Source: JAKPUX01 sp964436305 (GTDB lineage Bacteria > Zhuqueibacterota > Zhuqueibacteria > Residuimicrobiales > Residuimicrobiaceae). Taken from it: DNA of 64,000 nucleotides. Shown piece after piece: positions 45,200 through 53,492 of the stretch (positions within the stretch are counted from its first letter, which is position 1; each line of letters opens with the position of its first letter). The notes beneath the pieces were generated by a model. The model was not told the origin of the DNA. It worked only from the letters and a program-made list of their open reading frames with translations, and did not search any database. Made by a program: the position numbers and the translations under genes. The stretch lies in assembly GCA_964436305.1 (NCBI GenBank), contig CAYTCI010000005.1, positions 1 through 64,000 on the forward strand, written 5' to 3'.

Positions 45200-46141
45200 A
45201 TGTCACACGCTGAATTCAAGGAACTCTTCACCCGCCATCCGCGGAATCCGGTCATCGTCACCGCGGACCTGCCCTACCAGGCCAATACGGTCTTCAATGC
45301 CGCGGCGGCGCTGGTCGGCGGCGAAACCCTGCTGTTGATCCGCATCGAAGACCGGCGCGGCATCTCGCATTTGACAGTGGCCCGCAGCAAGGATGGCATC
45401 AGCGACTGGCGGGTCGATCCCCAGCCCACCTTTCCGCCCGATCCGGACCATTATCCCGAGGAGCTCTGGGGCGTCGAGGATCCGCGCATCACCTGGATGG
45501 AGGAACTCGGCGAGTACTATTTCACCTATACTGCCTACTCCCAGGATGGCCCCCTGGTATCACTGGCTCGCACGAAAGATTTCAGGCGCTTTACCCGCCT
45601 CGGCGGGGTGCTGCTGCCCGAGAACAAGGATGCCGCCCTCTTTCCCCGGCGCATCAACGGCCGCTACGCCATGCTCCACCGCCATGTCCTCCACAGCGGC
45701 GCCCACATCTGGATCGCCTTCTCTCCCGACCTCAAGCATTGGGGCGACCATCAGATCGTCATGCGCGCCCGCTCCGGCGGCTGGTGGGACGCCAACAAGA
45801 TCGGCCTCTCACCGCAGCCGATCCCCACGCCCGAGGGCTGGCTCGTCCTCTATCACGGCGTTCGCGTGACCGGCGGCGGGGTGATCTACCGCCTGGGGCT
45901 GGCCCTGCTCGATCTGGAGGATCCGCGGCGGTTCCTGCGCCGCAGCGAGGAGTGGATCTTCGGCCCGATGGAGAGCTATGAACGCCAGGGGGATGTCGAC
46001 AATGTCGTTTTTCCCTGCGGCTGGACCCAGCAGGGCGACGAACTGCGCCTCTATTACGGCGGAGCCGACACCTGCATCGCCCTGGCGACCGCCAGCCTCA
46101 GGGAACTGCTCGACTACCTCCGGAGCTGTCCGGAAAAATGA
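45200..46141 (+). CDS. GH130 glycoside phosphorylase
   Basis: The ATG at 45200 follows AAGAGG (313 residues); an earlier ATG at 45176 and the open frame to 45140 are less likely. The protein is a five-bladed propeller of family GH130: TRHPRNPVIV at the start, NTVFNAAAALV, LLIRIEDRRGISHL, and the catalytic region GVEDPRIT with Asp94. Later blades include RYAMLHRHV, WWDANKIGLSP, GWLVLYHGV and LYYGGADT. GH130 enzymes break beta-1,4-mannosidic bonds using phosphate, so energy is kept as mannose-1-phosphate. No signal peptide is present, so it acts in the cytoplasm on imported oligosaccharides. It ends nine bases before the convergent GH5 gene. Confidence 0.92.
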   Translation: MSHAEFKELFTRHPRNPVIVTADLPYQANTVFNAAAALVGGETLLLIRIEDRRGISHLTVARSKDGISDWRVDPQPTFPPDPDHYPEELWGVEDPRITWMEELGEYYFTYTAYSQDGPLVSLARTKDFRRFTRLGGVLLPENKDAALFPRRINGRYAMLHRHVLHSGAHIWIAFSPDLKHWGDHQIVMRARSGGWWDANKIGLSPQPIPTPEGWLVLYHGVRVTGGGVIYRLGLALLDLEDPRRFLRRSEEWIFGPMESYERQGDVDNVVFPCGWTQQGDELRLYYGGADTCIALATASLRELLDYLRSCPEK

Positions 46142-46150
46142 GCGCCCGGG

Positions 46151-47368
46151 CTACCGGCCGCCGCTGAACGCCCGGTACAAGCGCACCGCATGGTGCTTCG
46201 GCGCCTGATAATAGGCCTCCGGCGTCATATCGAGCGTCACCTGCCGCCGCGCGGGCTGGACGACCGGTCGGGTAGCGGCGAAGCGCCGGATCACCTCCGC
46301 ATGCGGCTTGAGCGAGCCGTCGGGGCGCACCAGGCCGAAAAAGCGCTCATGCCAGGCCTGATCGCAGGGCGGCCGGTCATAAAGCTCGGGGATATAGTCG
46401 GCATAACACCAGATCATCGCCCCCAGGGCGCCCACCTCCACCAGCTTGGGCAGCACCGCTTCGATATAGCCTGCAAGATCCTCTTCAGAGGCCATGAATT
46501 GGCGGAAGGGAGTACCGTAGCGACTCCATTCGTGGACGAAGGAGGCCTGGCCCGGCGCCGCAGTACAGCCGCCGAACTCCTCCATCAGGGAGGGTTTGCC
46601 GCAGAGCGCCGTGGTCAGGGCGCAGAGAAAGGGGACGAAATCACTGTCGAGCGGGCCATTGGACCAGTCCGCATACATTGGATAGCCGTGCATCACCGGG
46701 ATGTCGACCTCGCCAAAGACGTCGTGGATGCGCAGTCCGTTGTCCTCGAGGAGGCTGGCGACATGCAGGCCGCAGGTGACCGGATGGTTTGGATCGATCT
46801 CGCGGATGAGGGCGGTCATCCGCCGGGTCCACGCCCTTCCTCCGGCAGCATCGTCCGGCCAGGCGAAGATATCCGGCTCGTTGCCGAGGTTCCAGACCTC
46901 AATGGCCGGATGCTCGCGGAAGCGCGAGACCACGGTGCTCAGCTGCAGTTCCGCTGCGCGCAGGACCAGCGGGTCGGTGAAGGGGTTGCGGTAGCCGCAG
47001 TCGACCACACGCCCGCCGCTGACCACCTGCCAGATGCGCGGCGGCATCGGCTGGCCCGGCTGCAGCATCCAGGCAGGGGTCCAGGAGGGACCGCTCATGT
47101 GGCCGGTGAAAAAGGTCACGTTGAGGCGCAGGCCCTGGCTGCTGGCAATGTCGCAGACCTGCCCGAAATGGTTGAGCGCCGCCGGATCGACAACATCCGG
47201 GGCCGGCTGCCAATCCTCCCAGAGGAGGAAGAGGCGCACCACCTCCAGGCCGATCTCCCGGATAACCGCAAACTCCTCCCGAACCTCCCCGGCATCGAAA
47301 TCCTGCCACCAGTACATGGCCTTGCGCCGCGGCCAATAGTTGACGCCCAAACGGAAGGGCTGCTGCAT
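46151..47368 (-). CDS. GH5-like glycosidase, cytoplasmic
   Basis: A 405-residue (beta/alpha)8 glycosidase of clan GH-A. The start MQQPFRLGVNYWPRR shows the first barrel strand. The acid/base is Glu164 in VWNLGNEPD and the nucleophile is Glu264 in LMEEFGG. The sequence is close in style to GH5 mannanase-like and GH2/GH42-like enzymes. No signal peptide is present. It converges on the GH130 gene with nine bases between the stops. A cytoplasmic mannanase or mannosidase acting on imported oligosaccharides is a reasonable inference. GAGGG precedes the ATG. Confidence 0.88.
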   Translation of the reverse strand: MQQPFRLGVNYWPRRKAMYWWQDFDAGEVREEFAVIREIGLEVVRLFLLWEDWQPAPDVVDPAALNHFGQVCDIASSQGLRLNVTFFTGHMSGPSWTPAWMLQPGQPMPPRIWQVVSGGRVVDCGYRNPFTDPLVLRAAELQLSTVVSRFREHPAIEVWNLGNEPDIFAWPDDAAGGRAWTRRMTALIREIDPNHPVTCGLHVASLLEDNGLRIHDVFGEVDIPVMHGYPMYADWSNGPLDSDFVPFLCALTTALCGKPSLMEEFGGCTAAPGQASFVHEWSRYGTPFRQFMASEEDLAGYIEAVLPKLVEVGALGAMIWCYADYIPELYDRPPCDQAWHERFFGLVRPDGSLKPHAEVIRRFAATRPVVQPARRQVTLDMTPEAYYQAPKHHAVRLYRAFSGGR

Positions 47369-47444
47369 GGCTCTACCCTCTCTGTTTTTTTTGTGTCAAG
47401 CGATGCCGGCGAGGAACCTCTCCGCATCAACGCGCTGAACTGGT

Positions 47445-47621
47445 CTAGTCGGGATCCTTGGCGCTGCCTTTTGCTTTTCGATAAATTATAGCACCGATCA
47501 GGATTATGGCCACTCCCAGGCTGAAAAAAACAATCTTGACCCCGAGCAGGGCCACGATCAGGAATAGTGCTCCGGCGATGATCAACATCATTCCGCCGGT
47601 TTTTGGATTGGCTGCGGGCAT
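47445..47621 (-). CDS. Small membrane protein, 58 residues
   Basis: Read on the minus strand, a GGAGGAATCC ribosome binding site precedes an ATG at 47621, and a TAG closes the frame at 47445. The protein has a polar start (MPAANPKTGG), two adjacent hydrophobic segments (about 11-27 and 29-46) and a basic end (YRKAKGSAKDPD). This is a typical small two-helix membrane protein. It lies between the methyltransferase gene (minus) and the GH5 gene (minus). No function can be assigned. Confidence 0.65.
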   Translation of the reverse strand: MPAANPKTGGMMLIIAGALFLIVALLGVKIVFFSLGVAIILIGAIIYRKAKGSAKDPD

Positions 47622-47653
47622 GGATTCCTCCGGTTGTCTTGTGAGTAACAGGG

Positions 47654-48250
47654 CTATAATAGAATGAAGAGATAGTCCATGGCAATGGTGATGGGCTCTC
47701 CTGCAGGATATTTTTGCGCACGGTCGATGGCCACCTGCCCCTGCCCCTTGATCCGTTCTTCCAGCCGGGCCCGGTTGTCGAAGGCCTGAACCGTGTGGAA
47801 ATCAGCACGGCGCCTGATACCGGCGGTCGCGAGGGCGGCAAAGCTGCGCTCGATCTTCACCTCTTCGCAGGTATGCCAGGCCCATTCCGAACCCGGTGCG
47901 TGATCGAAGATGATGATCTCCGGCGCCAGCGTGCGGGCGTGCGCGATGGCGGCAGCGGGATCCTCCATCTCATGCAGGCTGAATTCAAAGACCACTACAT
48001 CAACCTTGCGACGGTGCACCAAAAAATCCTCGAGAAAAAAGTGCATCCTTTCCTTGAGGGTGTCCTCAACCATTTTTTTCATCAAGGCTTCAAGGGCAGT
48101 CGGATCGCTGTCGACCGCCGCGATCTCGCGAGCCTGGCGATAGAGTTCGATCAACTGTCCCTCTCCAGCGCCAACCAAACAGACGCTTTTGTTGGTAAAA
48201 GAGTAACATTCCCGCAAATTGAGCACAAGCTGTACCAGATCGGTGGCCAT
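47654..48250 (-). CDS. SAM-dependent methyltransferase
   Basis: A 198-residue class I methyltransferase-like protein. The cofactor loop is VCLVGAGEGQLIELYR, followed by the acidic IAAVDSD that binds the ribose. VVVFEFSLHEMEDP takes the place of the usual post-IV region. A GAAGGAG site lies seven bases before the ATG. The substrate is unknown. It is followed by a small membrane protein 32 bases away on the same strand and is divergent from the alkyltransferase-like gene. Confidence 0.8.
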   Translation of the reverse strand: MATDLVQLVLNLRECYSFTNKSVCLVGAGEGQLIELYRQAREIAAVDSDPTALEALMKKMVEDTLKERMHFFLEDFLVHRRKVDVVVFEFSLHEMEDPAAAIAHARTLAPEIIIFDHAPGSEWAWHTCEEVKIERSFAALATAGIRRRADFHTVQAFDNRARLEERIKGQGQVAIDRAQKYPAGEPITIAMDYLFILL

Positions 48251-48367
48251 TGACAGGCTCCTTCACCATGTGCGCGACCTTTGGCGCGCCGGGGTCAGAT
48301 CGGGGGGCTAATCTCCCTCCCGCCGGCGACGAGGCGGGATCGGCTCCACGCCAAGCCAAAATACTCC

Positions 48368-48395
48368 TTGCAACTGAGCGGTGGACTCTTAAATT
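48368..48395 (+). promoter_or_regulatory. Promoter of a probably leaderless gene
   Basis: TTGCAA (48368-48373), a 16-base spacer, TAAATT (48390-48395). The ATG at 48402 is only six bases after the -10 box, and no Shine-Dalgarno sequence is present. The layout matches the promoter at 8070-8098. Confidence 0.45.
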
Positions 48396-48401
48396 TAATA
48401 C

Positions 48402-48710
48402 ATGGCAAGCATATTTCAAAGCATCCACGAGCTGGTGGCGAAAATTCCTCCAGGCAGAGTGGCCACCTACGGACAGATAGCGGCGATGCTGGGGGTGCCG
48501 GGTGGCGCCCGCACCGTCGGCTGGGCGATGCATGGTTTGCCGGAGGGCAGTGAAGTGCCCTGGCATCGGGTGATCGGCGTCGGCGGCTGTGTCCGCCTGC
48601 CCGAGTACACCGGCAGGGCGGTACAAGTGATGCTGCTGCGTCAGGAGGGGGTTGAAGTGGATGGCCGCGGGCGGATCGATCTGGAAAAATATCAGTGGGT
48701 GGTGGACTGA
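48402..48710 (+). CDS. Alkyltransferase-like (ATL) DNA-binding protein
   Basis: A 102-residue relative of O6-methylguanine-DNA methyltransferase. The DNA-binding helix and arginine finger are in RVATYGQIAAMLG and GGARTVGWAMHGLP (Arg37). The active-site motif PCHRV is changed to PWHRV (residues 53-57), so the acceptor Cys is missing. Family members with this change, the ATLs, cannot repair alkyl lesions themselves but flag them for nucleotide excision repair. The length is that of a free-standing ATL. The protein starts with MASIFQSIH right after a promoter. Confidence 0.9.
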   Translation: MASIFQSIHELVAKIPPGRVATYGQIAAMLGVPGGARTVGWAMHGLPEGSEVPWHRVIGVGGCVRLPEYTGRAVQVMLLRQEGVEVDGRGRIDLEKYQWVVD

Positions 48711-48783
48711 GAGAGGTGGTCCGGAGTGCCCGGGCAATGGATAAATTCCCGGCTGCAAGTAAAACCAATTCAAGGAGGTACCT

Positions 48784-49674
48784 GTGAGCTGTTCCAGATT
48801 AATACCCTTGCTCCTGTTGGCGGCGTGGCTCCCGGCAGCGGGGCAAAAGACGCCGGTTCTTCCGGTAAACTATGAGGAGCTCACCTCGCCGCAATTTGTG
48901 CAGGCGGTTACCTCCAGTCACGGCACCTGCATCATTCCCATCGGCATCCTGGAAAAACATGGGCCGCATCTGCCGCTTGGAACCGATCTGATCGATGCGC
49001 GCAAGATTGCCCTGACGGCAGCCGCCCGCGAGTATGCCGTGGTCTTTCCCCCCTATTATTTTGGCCAGATCAACGAAGCCAAACATCAGCCTGGTACAGT
49101 AGCGTACAAACATGAACTCGTCTGGGATTTGCTGCAGGCGACGTGCGATGAACTGGCGCGCAACGGCATGAAAAAGATCATCCTGGTCAACGGCCATGGC
49201 GGCAACAACTATCTGCTGCGTTACTTCTGCCAGGCGCAGATGGAGGAGCCGCACGATTATGCGGTCCTCCTGTTTATGCCTGCCGAGGATGCGGCCTTTG
49301 CCAGCAAGATCGCCGCGATGAAGAAAACGAAAACCGGCGGCCATGCCGATGAGGAAGAGACCGCCATGATGCTGTCGCATCGGCCGGAGCTGGTCCATCT
49401 GGATCAGGCCAACACGCAATCCGGCACAGATCTGGCGCGTCTGGCGGATCTGCCCAACCTCTTCACCGGCATTTGGTGGTTTGCCCGCTTCCCCAATCAC
49501 TATGCCGGCGATGGTGCCCCCGCGCAGGCCGAACTGGGCAAGCTGATCATCGAGCACGAGGTGGATCAGCTGGTTAAAATGATCGTCAGTGTCAAGGCGG
49601 ATAATAAAGTCCTGCAGCTGCAGCAGGAATTCTATGACAAGGCGGAGCACCCGCTCGAGACCAGGCCGGAATGA
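48784..49674 (+). CDS. Secreted creatininase-family hydrolase
   Basis: The start is a GTG at 48784, following AAGGAGGTACCT (296 residues). A signal peptide (LLLLAAWLPAAGQK) precedes a creatininase-type domain. Metal-binding motifs are visible: ILEKHGPHLPLGTDLIDA (Glu, His and Asp), a GHGGNN loop and HADEEETAMML. Creatininase relatives open cyclic amides or cleave formamide groups, usually with Zn or Mn. Export is uncommon for this family. It converges with the DUF1905/YdeI gene. Confidence 0.88.
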   Translation: MSCSRLIPLLLLAAWLPAAGQKTPVLPVNYEELTSPQFVQAVTSSHGTCIIPIGILEKHGPHLPLGTDLIDARKIALTAAAREYAVVFPPYYFGQINEAKHQPGTVAYKHELVWDLLQATCDELARNGMKKIILVNGHGGNNYLLRYFCQAQMEEPHDYAVLLFMPAEDAAFASKIAAMKKTKTGGHADEEETAMMLSHRPELVHLDQANTQSGTDLARLADLPNLFTGIWWFARFPNHYAGDGAPAQAELGKLIIEHEVDQLVKMIVSVKADNKVLQLQQEFYDKAEHPLETRPE

Positions 49675-49747
49675 GCGGTAGTACGTCCCGGGTTGCAGCG
49701 GTCACCGCTTGCCAAGGTACTATGCTCCTGGATGGGCCAATTCCTGA

Positions 49748-50215
49748 TCAGGGATGCTTCACCTTCTGCTGGAGCATCCCGATGGTCTTGAGCAACCGCT
49801 GGTCGCGGGTCTCCTGCTTTTTCGCCTCCTCGATCCAGCGCACATACTCTTTCCTGTTGGTATAGGAGAGCCCGTCAAACCAGCGTCCGGCCTCGGGATT
49901 TTCATCGAGCAGCCGGCCCAGGTCGGCGGGGATCGCCACCTCGCGAGGCTCGTCATCCCTCCGCAGCACAACATGGACCTGATCGCCCGGGTTCTTGCCG
50001 ATGGCAACCCGCATCGCCTGGGTCAATCCAAGCCAGTGGCAGGGCGAGCCCACCTTCACCAGCGAGCCGCGGTATTCGTGGCCGTCGAAAGTCGCCACCA
50101 CCTTCACCCGGCCCTTGACGCCGAATTCCTCTTCCACGTGGTACGGAAATTCGATAAAGGCGGCATCCAGGCCGGGATGCTTCTGGATCACCGCATCAAA
50201 TTCATAACTCTTCAT
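49748..50215 (-). CDS. DUF1905 / YdeI-like protein
   Basis: The ATG at 50215 follows GGAG (155 residues). The N-terminal DUF1905 barrel (about 1-95) has the pattern AFIEFPYHVEEEFGVKGRVKV, HEYRGSLVKVGSPCHWLGL and GDQVHVVLRRDDEPREV. The C-terminal helical part (about 100-150; SYTNRKEYVRWIEEAKKQETR) is the YdeI bacteriocin-protection segment. The role is unknown. It follows the M28 peptidase gene by 66 bases on the same strand. Confidence 0.88.
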   Translation of the reverse strand: MKSYEFDAVIQKHPGLDAAFIEFPYHVEEEFGVKGRVKVVATFDGHEYRGSLVKVGSPCHWLGLTQAMRVAIGKNPGDQVHVVLRRDDEPREVAIPADLGRLLDENPEAGRWFDGLSYTNRKEYVRWIEEAKKQETRDQRLLKTIGMLQQKVKHP

Positions 50216-50281
50216 GACATCACTCCGGTAGTAATCGGCGGTGAATTCGCAGCCCCTGCAGCAGCAGATCATTTCCTGCCG

Positions 50282-52474
50282 TCACCGCAACAGCAGCAGC
50301 TTGATCTCCCCCGACCAGTTATCAGATTCCAGCCGGCAGAAATAGGTGCCGCTGGGCGCTCCTGCTGCATCCCAGTGCACGGAGTGGGAACCTGCTCCCA
50401 AAGAGCGTGCCAGCAGCACACTCACCTCCCGCCCCCGTGCGTCGTAGATTTTCAGCACGACCTTGTCCGGCCGTGGCAGCCTGAAATCGATGCGGGTGGT
50501 CGCATTGAAGGGATTGGGATAGTTCTGCGCCAGGCGGTACGACTCCGGCGCAGAGAGCGGCGGCCCGGTGATAGAGGTCCCGCCAACGACTCCGGCGACT
50601 TCAGCAGCTGCTGCCAGCATGAGTTGCGCACCTTTCCGGAGCATCCCTGGCGATATCTGGCTGATCAAATCCGTTGCCTTATGGTAGTATGGATCCAGCC
50701 CGCCCCAAATTTCCTCTGCACGCCCTTCCTCAACAGAGACAGCGTCATAGCCGGCGGCGGCAAAGGGCCCGTAATCGCTGGCACCCGTGGAATCAACCAC
50801 CGCATCCAGGGTTGCGCCAAGTTCATAGCGGGTATTGTAGACCATCGCCGAATCGATCAGGCGGCTGCGGGTGAGATAGCTTCCGATCACAAGCCGCGCC
50901 GGGTTACCGGTCAGAGGGTAGCCGATCATGTCTCCATTTACCGCCGCCGCAATCTCGCGTTTCTCCTCACGGGCTTGCACAACAAAATGGGTGCTGCCGA
51001 GCATGCCGAGTTCTTCACCGGATACGAGAAGGAACTTGAGGGAGGCGCCGAACTCATAATCCCGGCAGAGCCTTGCGGCCTCCATAACCGCGCTGGTCCC
51101 GGAGGCGTTATCGTTGGCGCCGGGGGCGTGGTTGAGGGGATCGTCGCTGAACGAATCATAATGCGCCACCATCACCACTTCCCGCTGCGGCGCCGCCGCG
51201 CCTTTCCGGGCTGCCTGGATGTTACGCGAGAGGTGGATCAGACTCTCCGGCAGGTGTTCTGCACGGGAGGTCCATACTTCCCCCCCGGAATTGACGAGCA
51301 AAGTTCCGCGAGAACCACAGGCCAGCCATGATCCATCCCGGGTTCTGTCCATCCGATAGAGATAAGGCCCCCACCCCAGGTTGAGGAGTGAATATTCCTC
51401 CTGCCAGCTTGCGCCACCGTCATGGGTGGCGAGGATCAGCCCGCTGACCGTTACGAGCCGTCCATGCAGGTGATCCGCCATGATGAGGTCGCGGGGCTGA
51501 TAATCAGCCGGCAAATTCGTCTTGACTACTTGCCATGAGTCGCCACCATCGCCGGTGTGGAGGATCAGTCCCCTCTCACCAGCCACCCATCCTTCCATGG
51601 GCGAGATAAAAGAGACTACATTCAATCGGTAGGCGGAATTATTCAGGCGGGAGACCCAGCTCTTGCCGTGATCGCTCGAGGAAAAGAGGGCGCCGTAGTA
51701 GCTGCAGAGCCAGACATGATCGTTATCAACGACGTGGAGGTTCCAGAAGGCATCGGTGTTGTTCAGGGTAATTTTCTGCCAGACGGTCGTGTCACTTTCT
51801 TTGCGATAGAGTCCGCCTCTTTCACCGCAGGCCAGGATAACTCCGTTCGGCAGAGCGGCGATATCCCAAAGACGGGGCGCGCCGTCCAGCACCGTTTTGG
51901 TCCAGGTAGTGCCGCCGTCCTGTGTCCCGTACAAATTGCCCAGGTAGCTGCAGGCCCATCCCTCGGTACTGGAGAGAAAATCGAGGCCGTAAAGCGGCTC
52001 TTTTTCGGGAAGGGTGAGCAGCAGCTGCCATGTAGCGCCGCGGTCCGTGCTGCGCAGGATGTGGCCGCGCAGGGTGACAGCCCAGAGGGAGTCCGATCCT
52101 GCATGCGCCAGATCATAGAGATCGGTCAAGCCGGTGACATACCAGTCGGATTCGGCCTGGTATCCCAGGGCTCGCAGCCGTTCGAGAAGGTACTCAGCGG
52201 CCTGGTCCCGCTGAGGGGCATATTCATAACGAGTGCCGAAATCCTGCAGATCCTGGATGGTCCGCAACATGGAATCACTCGATACCTTGCTGACCATCTC
52301 CTGGATGAAAGGCGCTGAATCGAGGGCGGGCGGCAGCGTCGCCGGGGGGTATGGCCGGTTGGCGACGGGCAGGGCTCGCCAGGGTTGGGATGGACGAGGC
52401 GGCTGGGCGAGGAGTGATGTGCTGGCCAGGAAGCCGAGAGTGCAAAGGATGGTGATCTTGACTGTTTTCTGCAT
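50282..52474 (-). CDS. Secreted M28 peptidase with inserted beta-propeller and sorting domain
   Basis: A 730-residue protein with a signal peptide ending at LLAQ. Residues about 55-112 are the usual N-terminal part of M28 peptidases (SDSMLRTIQDLQDFGTRY). A block of BNR/YCF48-like propeller repeats follows (about 115-410; GATWQLL, GGTTWTK, HGKSWVS, GGDSWQV, GGASWQE). The zinc peptidase resumes at about 415: His438 and Asp440 in VAHYD, Asp455 in GANDNASGT, Glu487-Glu488 in SGEELG, Asp515 in NGDMIG, and a His in DPYYHKATD. The C-terminus is the sorting domain (NYPNPFNATTRIDFRLP). It should be an aminopeptidase outside the cell or on its surface. Confidence 0.88.
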   Translation of the reverse strand: MQKTVKITILCTLGFLASTSLLAQPPRPSQPWRALPVANRPYPPATLPPALDSAPFIQEMVSKVSSDSMLRTIQDLQDFGTRYEYAPQRDQAAEYLLERLRALGYQAESDWYVTGLTDLYDLAHAGSDSLWAVTLRGHILRSTDRGATWQLLLTLPEKEPLYGLDFLSSTEGWACSYLGNLYGTQDGGTTWTKTVLDGAPRLWDIAALPNGVILACGERGGLYRKESDTTVWQKITLNNTDAFWNLHVVDNDHVWLCSYYGALFSSSDHGKSWVSRLNNSAYRLNVVSFISPMEGWVAGERGLILHTGDGGDSWQVVKTNLPADYQPRDLIMADHLHGRLVTVSGLILATHDGGASWQEEYSLLNLGWGPYLYRMDRTRDGSWLACGSRGTLLVNSGGEVWTSRAEHLPESLIHLSRNIQAARKGAAAPQREVVMVAHYDSFSDDPLNHAPGANDNASGTSAVMEAARLCRDYEFGASLKFLLVSGEELGMLGSTHFVVQAREEKREIAAAVNGDMIGYPLTGNPARLVIGSYLTRSRLIDSAMVYNTRYELGATLDAVVDSTGASDYGPFAAAGYDAVSVEEGRAEEIWGGLDPYYHKATDLISQISPGMLRKGAQLMLAAAAEVAGVVGGTSITGPPLSAPESYRLAQNYPNPFNATTRIDFRLPRPDKVVLKIYDARGREVSVLLARSLGAGSHSVHWDAAGAPSGTYFCRLESDNWSGEIKLLLLR

Positions 52475-52621
52475 AAGGCCCCCATCTCAAGAATGCTGCT
52501 AAAGCCAGCGGCCGAGCTACTCCGGATGGCGGTATGCCCGGATCTCGCGGCCATTTTTTGCAGGAGCAAAGGCTCCCCTGTTGTCCTTCGTGCCGGAGAG
52601 CTATTCTCCGGTGTGTCCAGG

Positions 52622-53446
52622 CTATACCTCTTTCCTGGCGACCTCGAGATTGACCATGACGGGCACCTTGAGACGGTTGCCCTGATCACGGATGAGTGCG
52701 GCGATGTGCTCGTAAAATGGCGCCATGCGCTCTTCGGGAAGGCAGGCATTGGATGAGAAGGTGCGCAAAAGCCCCACATAGGCCTCCGCGGTAAAAGAAC
52801 GCGTAGAATGAAACTCCCTGTGAGCATGCAAGCTCAAGCCTGGCGCTTGCTCAAATTCGCTTCTTCTTGCCGCGATCCTTTGCCCCTGGATCCCGCGGAG
52901 ATCATCATGCAGCTCAGGCTGTGGATGAAATTGTGCATAAATTTCGCGGATGGCATCAAAAACAGGCGCATTGGTCCGGGAGAAATTGCTCCACCAGGCC
53001 GCCAAAAAACCACCTGGCTTGAGCAACTTGCAGACCCTGGCGAACTTGACCGACGGTTCCACCCAATGAAACGAGGTCGCTGCGGCGATCAGATCACACG
53101 GCACCGCTGTTGCATACGCTTCAAATGAGGTGTGGACCAAGTGGATGGCGGGGATGTGACCGAGCCGTTTTTTGGCCTGGGCCAGGAGCGCTGCTCCGGG
53201 TTCGAGGGCATAGATGGTTGCATGCCAATGGCCGTACATTTGTTCGGTGGCGATGCCGCTGCCGGCACCGATCTCGACGACCACCGAATTCTCATCCACA
53301 CCCGTCAGGTGCTGCAGTTCGATATAGAGGTCGTCCGGATAGCCCGTTCTATAGGCGTCATAGAGAGCTGCATTGCGGTTGAAAGACTCCGCCCGCTGGC
53401 GGTCAATTCGTCCTTGTTTTCCAGCTGCGGCAAACTCTGGCTGCAC
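52622..53446 (-). CDS. SAM-dependent methyltransferase
   Basis: A 274-residue class I methyltransferase starting at a GTG behind AAAGGAG. The N-terminus (FNRNAALYDAYRTGYPDDLY) is typical of UbiE/BioC-like small-molecule methyltransferases. The cofactor motif is VVEIGAGSGIATEQM, followed by ALEPG, and AAATSFHWVEPSVKFARV with LLKPGGFLAAWW forms motifs IV and post-IV. The substrate is unknown. It follows the DUF gene by 46 bases and precedes the M28 gene by 147 bases, all on the minus strand. Confidence 0.88.
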   Translation of the reverse strand: MQPEFAAAGKQGRIDRQRAESFNRNAALYDAYRTGYPDDLYIELQHLTGVDENSVVVEIGAGSGIATEQMYGHWHATIYALEPGAALLAQAKKRLGHIPAIHLVHTSFEAYATAVPCDLIAAATSFHWVEPSVKFARVCKLLKPGGFLAAWWSNFSRTNAPVFDAIREIYAQFHPQPELHDDLRGIQGQRIAARRSEFEQAPGLSLHAHREFHSTRSFTAEAYVGLLRTFSSNACLPEERMAPFYEHIAALIRDQGNRLKVPVMVNLEVARKEV

Positions 53447-53492
53447 AAGCGCTCCTTTGGGGCTGAATGCGATCGTATTCTGCGGGCCCGCG

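Noticed and set aside
48284..48310. Possible fourth copy of the 28-bp repeat
   Set aside because: GGTCAGATCGGGGGG shares only a few bases with the consensus; the similarity is too weak to count.
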